Source: Rhodococcus erythropolis NBRC 15567 (GTDB lineage Bacteria; Actinomycetota; Actinomycetes; Mycobacteriales; Mycobacteriaceae). Taken from it: DNA of 64,000 bases. Below the pieces are notes generated by a model. It ran no database searches, was not told where the DNA came from, and was given only the letters and a program-made list of their open reading frames with translations. The position numbers were made by a program, and so were the translations under genes. This document shows positions 8,725-16,738 of the stretch, one piece after another. Position 1 is the stretch's first letter, and every line of letters begins with the position of its first letter. Location: the NCBI RefSeq assembly GCF_001552595.1, contig NZ_BCRM01000001.1, positions 124,001 to 188,000 on the forward strand, given 5' to 3'.

Positions 8725-9052
8725 AACTCAAACCACCCGACCAGCATTCCGGAGGCGAAGGGAAGTAGGAGTACGAAAAGCGTCGTGAAGGTCAAGGCGG
8801 TGTCGGTGCGGCAACTGCCACCTCCGTCGTACCAGCGTGAGCAGATGTCCCCGAAGTCCCAACTCTCGCCGAACGCTGAACGAACCAACCTGAAAACGCG
8901 GCTGTCAGGATCAGGAGGAATATCACCGCCGCTGGCCGCCCGATCTGCCCTCGGCATTGCCGCCAGGTCGCGCACATCATCGGCAAATACAGCTCGGTGA
9001 AGTGCGGATGCGTCTCATGATGAAACAATACTGTTCGTCTGGTGATCCGCAC
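8718..9052 (-). pseudogene. Frameshifted small two-helix membrane protein downstream of lanA
   Basis: The upstream frame (from a GTG at 9052) gives MMCATWRQC then a helix AAVIFLLILTAAFSGWFVQ; the overlapping second frame gives FGESWDFGDICSRWYDGG, a second Cys, then a helix (TFTTLFVLLLPFASGMLVGW) ending at 8718. Joined near 8870 they make a sensible protein of about 110 residues with two helices and a Cys pair in between, whereas each single frame ends in low-quality sequence. This suggests a one-base indel. It lies 50 bp downstream of the lanthipeptide precursor on the same strand but beyond its terminator hairpin, so an immunity or export role is only a possibility. Confidence 0.45.
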
Positions 9053-9063
9053 GGATTCCGAAA

Positions 9064-9096
9064 GCCGATACCCCGGACCTTCTCCGAGGTATCGGC
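9064..9096 (-). terminator. Hairpin terminator after the lanthipeptide precursor gene
   Basis: A 9-bp stem (GCCGATACC / GGTATCGGC) carries an inner 4-bp stem (CGGA/TCCG). It starts 7 bp beyond the lanA stop and is followed on the minus strand by TTTC. It marks the end of the lanKC-lanA unit. Confidence 0.7.
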
Positions 9097-9102
9097 CTGA
9101 GG

Positions 9103-9216
9103 TCAGAGGCAGAAGAAACTGAGCGAACTGATTGCCGCGTTCTGCTCGAGCTGGCCTGCGTCTCCGACGTTGCCGGCGGCGACTGACAGATCTTGAAGGG
9201 AGAGAATAGCGTCCAT
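9103..9216 (-). CDS. lanA: Class III lanthipeptide precursor peptide
   Basis: 37 residues. The leader starts MDAILSLQDL, matching the ILxLQ recognition motif of class III leaders; the C-terminal part reads NAAISSLSFFCL. Ser30, Ser33 and Cys36 form Ser-x-x-Ser-x-x-Cys, the pattern from which class III synthetases make a labionin (or Dha plus lanthionine). Only one Cys is present, so one ring system near the C-terminus is expected. An ATG two codons upstream exists, but AAAGGA lies about 8 bases before the chosen ATG and only 1 base before the other. It follows lanKC by 137 bp, a gap that contains a small hairpin (ATCGGC/GCCGAT, 9234-9251) just upstream of the ribosome binding site. Leader cleavage site unknown. 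Confidence 0.8.
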   Translation of the reverse strand: MDAILSLQDLSVAAGNVGDAGQLEQNAAISSLSFFCL

Positions 9217-9353
9217 TGTCATTTCCTTTGTTGATCGGCGTTCTTGCCGATGGATTTGATCGATCGAGTTTGCTTGCGGTGTTGATTCAATTCCAGGTTT
9301 TTCGCCTGGTACTTCTGTGCTCCAATCTGCCGTGGGTGATAACTTCCGAACAA

Positions 9354-11936
9354 TTAGGCGATGTGGCAGTTCGACGCGCACATCAGTGGAAACGACTGTC
9401 GGGCAGTTGCCGATCCGGTATGTCGGAGCGACGCCAGTATTCCTGCAGATCCGGTTGCCCAGTCTGTCGAGAGTCTCAGGTTCTGTTCACCTGGAAAGTG
9501 CAGTCCTCCTGCGTGATTGAGGCTGTGTAAGCCCAGAAGCTGCAACTGCTGGGCAAGCGTCTGCTCACAATCGGCGCCGGCATATGGACTCTTGGAGAGT
9601 TCGCCGAGGAAGAGAATCAGCCCGGCTCGCCCGTTGAGTAGTCCGGCTTGGACAGTGAATTCGACGGCGGCAGCGCGGGATATGGCAAGTAGCGCAGACG
9701 CGTAGCGCGGCTCGTCGACATGTCGAACAAGTTGAAGAAGTACCAGGCCCACGCCGACGGATCCCGATCCGAGGTACGGCATTGTCCGGCGCTCCTCTCT
9801 CAGCTGCATCGAACCGTCAGGGCACATCTGCATCACGGACAGGTCGATGTCGACAAGCTGTCGCGCGTGTTCCAGCGATCGAGGATCACCGGTCCGTTCG
9901 TAGTGGCGAGTCCAGAACAGCGCTTGCCCGCTCGGTCCTCTCATCAAGCCTCCGCGACCCGTTGTCGCCCAAGATGTTCCGTCGGTGAAGCGGACGTGTG
10001 CGCGAGCAGCCGGAAGGCGATCCCGCAGAGTTTCGGTGACGAGAGCGAGAGTTGACGATGCCGCCGGACATGACTCCGATTCCTCGAGTAGAAGGCACCC
10101 GATTCCGGAAAGGCCGCCGAAGAGGCTGGAGTCGAGATCGTCGAGTGGGGCTCCACGCAAAGTCTCGGCCCACCTGTCGGCAGTCGAGTGTCGTCCTAGT
10201 TGCCGAAAGGTATGCACCGCACCTGCGAGCCCGTCGAAGAAACCGAACCGTGGTTGCGTATCCGAATCAACTTGATGTTCAGTCCATTCCAGAACTGTCT
10301 CCAAGGTGTCGGTGGGAAGATCATCGGCGAGTAGGTTTCCGCACGAGCCGTGAGCAATGCCGTAGCCGTTCACTTCGAATTGCGCGATGTCTCCGGGAAA
10401 GAGTCGATCAGAGCGGGAGAGATCAAGTGAGGCGAGGATGCCGCAGCGCAATCGAGCGTCCGCACGTTGCAAGGTTTCCCTCGACGACGTGTCCCAACGA
10501 TGTGGGTGATCCTCCGGTTCCGGCGGATGTGCGTCGAGCATCGAATAGAGCGAGGCACAGAAGGCACGAGGAAGATCGAATCGAGACACCGCGTAGTCGA
10601 TGAGTTCGGGAATCTTGTTGCGATCGAGGGGGAGCAATGTAGTAAGTGGGACAAAGAGTCCCAGCTCGATGCATCCCAAGGAGTATCGATCTGCCTCGAT
10701 TCCTGTCAACTGTTGCGGTGCGGTGTACCCGGGAGCCCCGGTGGACCGGGGCGGTCGCTCGTCGATGTTGTGGGCCATCTCGAAATCGATGATCCGAATA
10801 CCGGACGGTGAGCACATCACGTTGCCGGGGTGAAGATCGGCATGAACGATTCCGGCGTTGTGGAAGCTCTCGACTGCTGTGGTCAACTGTTGTGCGATGT
10901 CGAGCGCCCAGGTTCTGTATTCCGTTCGGGAGCTGAGTGTCTGATCCGCGCGTATCAGCGGATAGCGGAGCGCAATCTCCTGATTCAGGGGAGCGCCGGG
11001 AGCGCGCTCGGTGACAAGAAAGTGGTGTCCTTCGCGCTCGAACAAGTTGAGCGCGGAAGGTGAGTACGGGTTGTCGGCAAGGTGAGTCAGCGTGTCGTAC
11101 TCGTTGCGGATGCGGTCGATTGCGTACCGGCCGTTGGCGTCCGGGGCGGTGAAGGGTCGACCCTCTTTGATGACCAGATTGATGCCGGCGTCGTCCAGCG
11201 CTGAGTAGATCCCCCCGCTGTTGCTGAAGTGCAGGGCTTCAGTGATCGAATAGGGGAAGGCGTCGCGTGATTTCAGCTTGTCTTGCTGCGCGCGAACGAA
11301 GTCCGGGATTTGTACCCAGTCTGGAGTTCTGAAGGAAGTGCCGCGCAGATCGGGTTCGAGCGATCCGTCAGGGCGCCGTATTGCCGGGACGCGATCGCCG
11401 AATGAATCGTTGGTGTGCATGGGCAGGTACGCGCCGTACCGTAAGTACAGTGGTCCCCGGTTCCATCGCACATCGCTGAGGATGTATGGCCCGTCGGCAG
11501 CCGTGACAAGCTCGTCCAGTTCGGTGATGACACGTTGTGTGGCAACGCTATCCGCCGGATAGATCGTGATGAATTTTCCGCTGGATGTTCGATTGGCCTG
11601 CTTGCTGTTGGAGAACATGAGGTCTGCTGCCGTCCGAAGAAATTTGAAAGGCACCAGATTGTGGCCGCAATACGCGGAGACGGTATCGAGCAGCTCCTGC
11701 GCGTTGGCTTGGGTAGCGGAGCAGTGAATCTTCCATCCCTGTTCTGGCAGCACGCTGTCAGGCGGTTGGAAGTAGTTCCACGGTCCGCTTTGGGGACCGC
11801 GTCGCCAGAGTGACCAGTCCACCGACTTTGCAGGCTTAAAGTGCTGGTCAGTCGGTGCGTCAGGTCGAGTGACCGTTCTGATTCGGTCGTAGAAATGCGA
11901 GTCGGCACGTGTGAATGCAACGTATCGCAGGTCCAC
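9354..11936 (-). CDS. lanKC: Class III lanthionine synthetase LanKC
   Basis: 860 residues from a GTG preceded by GGAGGT. Three domains are visible. Residues about 1-220 form the phospho-Ser/Thr lyase-like part. The Ser/Thr kinase-like domain spans about 225-480, with Lys257 in NLVIKEGRPF, the catalytic loop VHADLHPGNV (about 364-373) and IIDFEMA in place of DFG. The LanC-like cyclase spans about 510-860, with the repeats GLMRGPSGQALF, GLLNGRAGLILFL and DWATGSAGILASL; the zinc-binding Cys/Cys/His set of class I, II and IV cyclases is absent, which defines class III. It phosphorylates precursor Ser residues, eliminates phosphate to dehydroalanine and closes the rings, using an NTP. No transporter or protease gene accompanies it. 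Confidence 0.93.
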   Translation of the reverse strand: MDLRYVAFTRADSHFYDRIRTVTRPDAPTDQHFKPAKSVDWSLWRRGPQSGPWNYFQPPDSVLPEQGWKIHCSATQANAQELLDTVSAYCGHNLVPFKFLRTAADLMFSNSKQANRTSSGKFITIYPADSVATQRVITELDELVTAADGPYILSDVRWNRGPLYLRYGAYLPMHTNDSFGDRVPAIRRPDGSLEPDLRGTSFRTPDWVQIPDFVRAQQDKLKSRDAFPYSITEALHFSNSGGIYSALDDAGINLVIKEGRPFTAPDANGRYAIDRIRNEYDTLTHLADNPYSPSALNLFEREGHHFLVTERAPGAPLNQEIALRYPLIRADQTLSSRTEYRTWALDIAQQLTTAVESFHNAGIVHADLHPGNVMCSPSGIRIIDFEMAHNIDERPPRSTGAPGYTAPQQLTGIEADRYSLGCIELGLFVPLTTLLPLDRNKIPELIDYAVSRFDLPRAFCASLYSMLDAHPPEPEDHPHRWDTSSRETLQRADARLRCGILASLDLSRSDRLFPGDIAQFEVNGYGIAHGSCGNLLADDLPTDTLETVLEWTEHQVDSDTQPRFGFFDGLAGAVHTFRQLGRHSTADRWAETLRGAPLDDLDSSLFGGLSGIGCLLLEESESCPAASSTLALVTETLRDRLPAARAHVRFTDGTSWATTGRGGLMRGPSGQALFWTRHYERTGDPRSLEHARQLVDIDLSVMQMCPDGSMQLREERRTMPYLGSGSVGVGLVLLQLVRHVDEPRYASALLAISRAAAVEFTVQAGLLNGRAGLILFLGELSKSPYAGADCEQTLAQQLQLLGLHSLNHAGGLHFPGEQNLRLSTDWATGSAGILASLRHTGSATARQSFPLMCASNCHIA

Positions 11937-12093
11937 GCTCTACCTCCGGGTCAGTCCCCCTGCGGTTTGTCATCGATTGGTGCCACGCCCCGAATCCCCT
12001 GTGGCTTGGATTGCTTGTGGCGGAAGGTTATCCGATTCCGGACATTTCGGGCGAAGATTGAAAACCTATCATTCGAAAGTACTAATGAAGGGC

Positions 12094-12128
12094 GTTGGTC
12101 AGGGGTTCCTGATCGTCCAACTTTTTTT
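12094..12128 (+). terminator. Orphan intrinsic terminator on the plus strand upstream of lanKC
   Basis: TCAGG-GGTT-CCTGA forms an inner stem, GTTGG/CCAAC an outer stem with a TCGT bulge, and seven T follow at once (12122-12128). It is oriented to end plus-strand transcription, although no plus-strand gene precedes it within several kilobases. It could end a short RNA made from the divergent region, or shield the 12305 operon from transcripts antisense to lanKC. Confidence 0.55.
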
Positions 12129-12196
12129 GTCCGTCCATATTTGCTTCGAGTTCGGTAGCCCTCTCTTGACGGACGGTCCGACTCGGTGGTAATTGT

Positions 12197-12210
12197 TTAG
12201 CGAGCGCTAA
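12197..12210. promoter_or_regulatory. Perfect operator palindrome TTAGCG-AG-CGCTAA
   Basis: A 14-bp perfect inverted repeat about 95 bp upstream of the thiolase-SDR-TetR operon. Its size and place fit the operator of the TetR protein encoded at the end of that operon, giving autoregulation. Inferred, not shown. Confidence 0.55.
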
Positions 12211-12304
12211 GTCAGGATGCTCCCACGATCTCGGTCCGGCATCCGGTGCCACGAACTCGGGTGCCGGACCGCCCCAGCAATGCACGTCCTCGAAGGGAAC
12301 GAAG

Positions 12305-13498
12305 ATGACCAAGGCAGTGATCGTCGATGTAGTCCGGATCGCGTCCGGCAAGGGAAAGCCGGGTGGAGCACTGTCCGGGACGCACCCTGTCGAACTGATG
12401 GCCCACGTTCTGCGTTCCATCACCTCGCGAAACGGCCTCGACCCCGCTCTGGTGGACGACGTGATCGGCGGTTGCGTCGGCCAGGCCGGTGAGCAGGCGC
12501 TCAACATCACCCGCAGCGCGGTCCTGTCGGCAGGGTTCCCCGAGTCGGTACCCGCCACCACGATCGATCGCCAGTGCGGATCAAGTCAGCAAGCTGCGCA
12601 CTTTGCGGCGCAGGGCGTGATCGCCGGGGCCTACGACATCGTGATCGCGGCAGGCGTCGAATCCATGAGTCGTGTCCCGATGGGTACCACGACGATGGGG
12701 AAGGACGCTTCCGGTCCGGGCATCGCGGCTCGCTACCCCGAAGGCCTGGTCAACCAGGGAATCTCTGCAGAATTGATCGCCGCCAAGTGGAAGCTTGACC
12801 GCGACGCTCTCGACGCATTCTCCGCGCAGTCCCACCAGCGGGCAGCAGAGGCAGCGGCGAAGGGGCTCTTCGACAAGGAGATTCTGCCGATCTCGGTGAC
12901 CAACGCCGCCGGTGAGACCGTCTCGCATACCGTCGACGAGACGGTTCGCGCGTCTACTACCGCCGAGGGACTCGCCGGTTTGAAGCCGTCGTTCTACTCG
13001 GAGAAGTACGCGCAGCGCTTCCCCGAGGCGCAGTGGTCGATCACTCCCGGTAACTCGTCGCCGCTCACCGACGGCGCGTCCGCAGCACTGATCATGAGCG
13101 AAGAAATGGCGTCGAAGCTGGGGCTGACGCCGCGAGCACGCTTCCACTCCTTCTCCGTTGCGGGCGACGACCCGATCTTCATGCTCACCGCACCCATCCC
13201 AGCCACCCACAAGGTGCTCGCTCGCGCGGGTCTGAGCATCGACGACATCGACACCTACGAGGTCAACGAGGCCTTCGCTCCCGTTCCACTCGCCTGGGCT
13301 CACGAGTTCGGCGCCGATCCGGCAAAGCTCAACCCGTGGGGCGGCGCGATTGCACTCGGCCATGCCCTGGGGTCCTCGGGTACTCGACTGTTGACCACGA
13401 TGGTCAACCACCTCGAGGCCACCGGCGGACGCTACGGTTTGCAGACCATGTGCGAGGGCGCCGGCATGGCCAATGCCACCATCATCGAACGCATCTGA
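12305..13498 (+). CDS. Acetyl-CoA C-acyltransferase (thiolase)
   Basis: 397 residues, the usual length for degradative thiolases. Catalytic Cys91 is in [15 protein letters not shown]; the His motif reads [16 protein letters not shown] (His about 353) and the second catalytic Cys is in [11 protein letters not shown] (about 383). NEAF is present ([14 protein letters not shown]). It should cleave 3-ketoacyl-CoA with CoA in beta-oxidation, or run in reverse. It is the first gene of a three-gene unit with an SDR (28 bp downstream) and a TetR regulator, so a dedicated step pair (3-hydroxyacyl-CoA oxidation followed by thiolysis) is likely. Substrate range is not visible. Confidence 0.95.
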   Translation: MTKAVIVDVVRIASGKGKPGGALSGTHPVELMAHVLRSITSRNGLDPALVDDVIGGCVGQAGEQALNITRSAVLSAGFPESVPATTIDRQCGSSQQAAHFAAQGVIAGAYDIVIAAGVESMSRVPMGTTTMGKDASGPGIAARYPEGLVNQGISAELIAAKWKLDRDALDAFSAQSHQRAAEAAAKGLFDKEILPISVTNAAGETVSHTVDETVRASTTAEGLAGLKPSFYSEKYAQRFPEAQWSITPGNSSPLTDGASAALIMSEEMASKLGLTPRARFHSFSVAGDDPIFMLTAPIPATHKVLARAGLSIDDIDTYEVNEAFAPVPLAWAHEFGADPAKLNPWGGAIALGHALGSSGTRLLTTMVNHLEATGGRYGLQTMCEGAGMANATIIERI

Positions 13499-13526
13499 AA
13501 CACATAACCTTTCGAAAGGAACTCTC

Positions 13527-14288
13527 ATGATCGTCAACGACAGCGTCGCCGTCGTCACCGGTGGAGCATCCGGCCTCGGCCTGGCTACGACCAAAGCCCT
13601 TCTTGCCGACGGTGCCAGCGTCGTCATCATCGACCTTCCGTCGTCCAACGGTGAAGCCATCGCCAAGGAACTTGGCGACCGGGTCCGCTTCGCGGCTGCA
13701 GACGTCACCGACGAGGCTGCGGTCACCGCTGCACTCGATGTGGCCGAGTCCCTCGGACCCCTGCGCGTGGCAGTCAACTGCGCCGGAATCGGCAACGCAG
13801 TCAAGACGGTCAGCAAGAAGGGTGCTTTCCCGCTCGACGCGTTCAAGAAGGTCATCGACGTCAACCTGATCGGCACCTTCAACGTTCTTCGTCTTGCTGC
13901 GGAACGTATTTCGAAGACCGAACCCATCGACGGTGAACGCGGCGTCATCATCAACACCGCCTCCGTCGCAGCCTATGACGGTCAGATCGGGCAGGCTGCG
14001 TACTCCGCGTCGAAGGGTGGCGTCGTCGGTATGACGCTCCCCATCGCCCGTGACCTCGCGTCGCTGCTGATCCGCGTCAACACCATCGCTCCCGGCCTGT
14101 TCAAGACCCCGTTGCTGGCCGGACTGCCTGAAGCAGCTCAGGCGTCGCTGGGTCAGCAGGTGCCTCACCCCTCTCGCCTGGGCGATCCCAGCGAGTACGG
14201 CGCGCTTGCTGCGCATATCGTCTCCAACCCTATGCTCAACGGTGAGACGATCCGCCTCGACGGTGCAATCCGTATGGCACCGCGGTAA
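13527..14288 (+). CDS. SDR family 3-hydroxyacyl-CoA dehydrogenase-like protein (HSD10 type)
   Basis: 253 residues; AAAGGA precedes the chosen ATG, while in-frame codons further upstream lie inside the preceding gene. It has [17 protein letters not shown] (NAD binding), Asp in VVIIDLPSS favouring NAD over NADP, VNCAGIG, and the active site [20 protein letters not shown]. The long insertion before the active site ([19 protein letters not shown]) and the tail [15 protein letters not shown] are hallmarks of type II 3-hydroxyacyl-CoA/17-beta-hydroxysteroid dehydrogenases. With the thiolase in front it would supply the last two beta-oxidation steps. Confidence 0.92.
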   Translation: MIVNDSVAVVTGGASGLGLATTKALLADGASVVIIDLPSSNGEAIAKELGDRVRFAAADVTDEAAVTAALDVAESLGPLRVAVNCAGIGNAVKTVSKKGAFPLDAFKKVIDVNLIGTFNVLRLAAERISKTEPIDGERGVIINTASVAAYDGQIGQAAYSASKGGVVGMTLPIARDLASLLIRVNTIAPGLFKTPLLAGLPEAAQASLGQQVPHPSRLGDPSEYGALAAHIVSNPMLNGETIRLDGAIRMAPR

Positions 14289-14321
14289 TTTCGGCTATTC
14301 ATGACTGGCGAGGTGGAGCCC

Positions 14322-14927
14322 GTGAATTCGGTGGCAGTGGACTGGAGGACTTTCCCGCCGCTGGTGATGACCGACATCCTGATGGCTTCGCTCGAGCTGT
14401 TCGACGAGAACGGTTACCACGGCACGACGGTGCGGCAGATTGCCAACCGTGTCGGGGTAACCGTTCCCGCGCTCTACTATCACCACGCGAACAAAGAGGC
14501 AGTCCTCGTCGCTCTGTTCGAGATCTCGATGAGTGAGCTGAATACCAGAACCGAAGCGGCAGAGGTGGAAGCCGGCGAAAATCCGGTACGACGCTTCGCC
14601 TTGGTGGTGGAGGCAATTGTTCTCTACATGACCCACCGGTCGCGGCATGCTGCGTTGGACACCGAGATTCGGCATGTCTCACCGGAAAGCCGAAGTCGAT
14701 ACGCCGCCAGTCGTAAGCGGCTCGAGTTGCTCATGCGCAGGATCGTCGACGACGGTGTGGCATCGGGAGATTTCGCGGTCACCGACACCGAAGAGACCGT
14801 CCGGGCCATACTCGGTATGGCGCAGTCACTGCCGCGTTGGTTCCAGACCGGCGGGCCGATGTCGCCGACGCAATTGGCGCAGAAGTACGTCGACATCGCT
14901 TTTCACACGGTCGGTTATCGTACGTAA
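14322..14927 (+). CDS. TetR family transcriptional regulator
   Basis: 201 residues from a GTG preceded by AGGTGGAG; an ATG at 14301 lacks a ribosome binding site. The N-terminal helix-turn-helix is clear (GYHGTTVRQIANRVGVTV then PALYYHHANKEAVLVALF, about 30-65). The C-terminal ligand domain is of the group found beside fatty-acyl-CoA genes, so a CoA-thioester ligand is a reasonable guess. It is the third gene of the thiolase operon and probably represses it through the palindrome upstream of the first gene. Confidence 0.9.
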   Translation: MNSVAVDWRTFPPLVMTDILMASLELFDENGYHGTTVRQIANRVGVTVPALYYHHANKEAVLVALFEISMSELNTRTEAAEVEAGENPVRRFALVVEAIVLYMTHRSRHAALDTEIRHVSPESRSRYAASRKRLELLMRRIVDDGVASGDFAVTDTEETVRAILGMAQSLPRWFQTGGPMSPTQLAQKYVDIAFHTVGYRT

Positions 14928-14946
14928 AGTGCATTGCTCGTTAAAC

Positions 14947-14985
14947 GAAGGTGGGCAACAGAGTGAAAACCTGTTGCCCACCTTC
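14947..14985. terminator. Strong bidirectional terminator
   Basis: A 15-bp perfect stem (GAAGGTGGGCAACAG / CTGTTGCCCACCTTC) with a 9-nt loop lies between the convergent TetR and acyl-CoA ligase genes. Confidence 0.9.
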
Positions 14986-15014
14986 AGTATTCATACTTCA
15001 GCATTCACTCCGTG

Positions 15015-16637
15015 TCAGAGGCGAGTGACTTCGAGTCCGCCTTCGTGGTAGTCGGCCCTCAGGCGCTTCTTGTCGAACTTGCCGACGCTCGTCTTCGGAA
15101 CTTCCTGAACCACAGCCCAGTTCTCGGGGAGCTGCCACTTGGCGACCTTGTCCGAAAGATATTGCTGGAGTTCGGACATCGTGGTCTCGGATCCGGCGCG
15201 CAGAACAACCGCGACCAACGGGCGCTCGTCCCACTTCTCGTCCGGCACGCCGATGACGGCAGCTTCGGTGACGTCGGGGTGACCCATGACGGCATTCTCG
15301 AGGTCGACCGATGAGATCCATTCGCCGCCGGACTTGATGATGTCCTTGGAGCGGTCTGACAGGCTCAGGAAGCCGTCGGCCGTGATGGATCCGACGTCAC
15401 CGGTCTTGAGCCAGCCGTCGTTGAACTTGTCTTCCGCATCGACGCCGTAGTACGACCCGGTGATCCAGGGGCCGCGCACTTCGAGCTCGCCGACGGAAAC
15501 GCCGTCGTGTGCAACAACTTTGCCGTCATCGTCGATGAGACGTGCCTCGACGGATGCCGGGAAGCGGCCCTGAGAGTAGCGGTACTTCCACATCGCGTCG
15601 CCGGTGACACCGGCCGGCGGGCGGGCAACGGATCCGAGTGGGGAGGTTTCGGTCATGCCCCAGGCGTGCAGGACGGAGACGTTGTGGTCGGCTTCGAATG
15701 CGTGCATGAGGGCAGGCGGTACAGCGGAGCCGCCGATCAGAACCTCACGCATCGAGGAGATGTCCTGTGGGTTCTGCTCGAGGTAGAGGTGCAGGCCCTG
15801 CCAGATGGTGGGTACGGCCGCGGCGAACGTCGGCTTCTCGCTGGCGATGATCGCAGCCAACGGAGCAGGCTGGAGGAAGCGATCGGGCATGATCAGCGAG
15901 GCGCCGATCATGAACGCAGCGTAGGGAAGTCCCCACGACATGGCGTGGAACTGAGGCACCACCGCGAGTGCACGATCGCCCTGCGCGAGGTTGGGGCCGT
16001 CGCTCATGCAGACCTGCATGGAGTGCAGGTAGATCGAGCGGTGGGAATAGACGACGCCCTTGGGGTCGCCCGTGGTGCCGGACGTGTAACACATTGCGGC
16101 AGCACTGAGTTCGTCGACCTCGGGCCAGTCGAACTCGGTTGGCTGATCGGCGATCAAGCCCTCGTATGTGTGAACCTGCACGCCCTCGGGAGCTTCGAGT
16201 CCCGCAGTGGAGGAACCGGTGACGATGATGTGCTTGACGGTTGTCAGCGACGGAAGCTGCGGAGAGAGAAGCGGAATCAGGGACGGATCGACGATGATCA
16301 CGCGGTCCTCGGCGTGATTGGCGACGTGGATCAACTGCTCGGGGAACAGACGAATGTTCAGCGTGTGGAGCACAGCACCCATCGAGGGGATCGTCAGGTA
16401 CGCCTCGAGGTGCTCGGAGTTGTTCCACATGAACGTGGCGACTCGCTCGTCACCCTCGACACCGAGTCCGCGCAGGGCGTGCGCAAGCTGTGCGCAGCGC
16501 TTGCCGACGTCTGCGTATGACACACGGCGCGGGCCGGACTCGGTCCACGTGACAACCTCGGAAGCGCCGTGAACGGAGGCACCGTGGCGGAGAAGTTGAG
16601 CAATGGAGAGGGGGGCGTCTTGCATGGTGCTCAGCAT
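15015..16637 (-). CDS. Fatty-acyl-CoA ligase (AMP-forming, FadD type)
   Basis: 540 residues; AGGAG lies six bases before the ATG. The ANL superfamily motifs are in order: the P-loop [19 protein letters not shown] (about 180-200), the adenine-binding [11 protein letters not shown] (about 325), [11 protein letters not shown] (about 420), the hinge [15 protein letters not shown], and the catalytic lysine region [11 protein letters not shown] near the C-terminus. It makes acyl-CoA from a medium- or long-chain acid, ATP and CoA. It stands alone on its strand apart from the kinase gene 100 bp upstream. Chain-length preference cannot be read from the sequence. Confidence 0.94.
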   Translation of the reverse strand: MLSTMQDAPLSIAQLLRHGASVHGASEVVTWTESGPRRVSYADVGKRCAQLAHALRGLGVEGDERVATFMWNNSEHLEAYLTIPSMGAVLHTLNIRLFPEQLIHVANHAEDRVIIVDPSLIPLLSPQLPSLTTVKHIIVTGSSTAGLEAPEGVQVHTYEGLIADQPTEFDWPEVDELSAAAMCYTSGTTGDPKGVVYSHRSIYLHSMQVCMSDGPNLAQGDRALAVVPQFHAMSWGLPYAAFMIGASLIMPDRFLQPAPLAAIIASEKPTFAAAVPTIWQGLHLYLEQNPQDISSMREVLIGGSAVPPALMHAFEADHNVSVLHAWGMTETSPLGSVARPPAGVTGDAMWKYRYSQGRFPASVEARLIDDDGKVVAHDGVSVGELEVRGPWITGSYYGVDAEDKFNDGWLKTGDVGSITADGFLSLSDRSKDIIKSGGEWISSVDLENAVMGHPDVTEAAVIGVPDEKWDERPLVAVVLRAGSETTMSELQQYLSDKVAKWQLPENWAVVQEVPKTSVGKFDKKRLRADYHEGGLEVTRL

Positions 16638-16738
16638 GGGCTGCTCCTGTGTGGTGTGTGAGACCGGTGCTTTTGCCCACGGGCCCTCACAAACGATGTG
16701 CTGTGGCTGCCAGATTAGTCACAGCTCCGAAGTGCTCG

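Noticed and set aside
9103-9222. Precursor start two codons earlier (MTMDAIL).
   Set aside because: The ribosome binding site AAAGGA would be only about one base from that ATG; spacing favours the second ATG. The mature product is the same.
7000-12300. ABC transporter, leader peptidase or immunity gene for the lanthipeptide.
   Set aside because: No ATP-binding cassette, S9-type peptidase or lantibiotic immunity protein is recognisable in the flanking genes.
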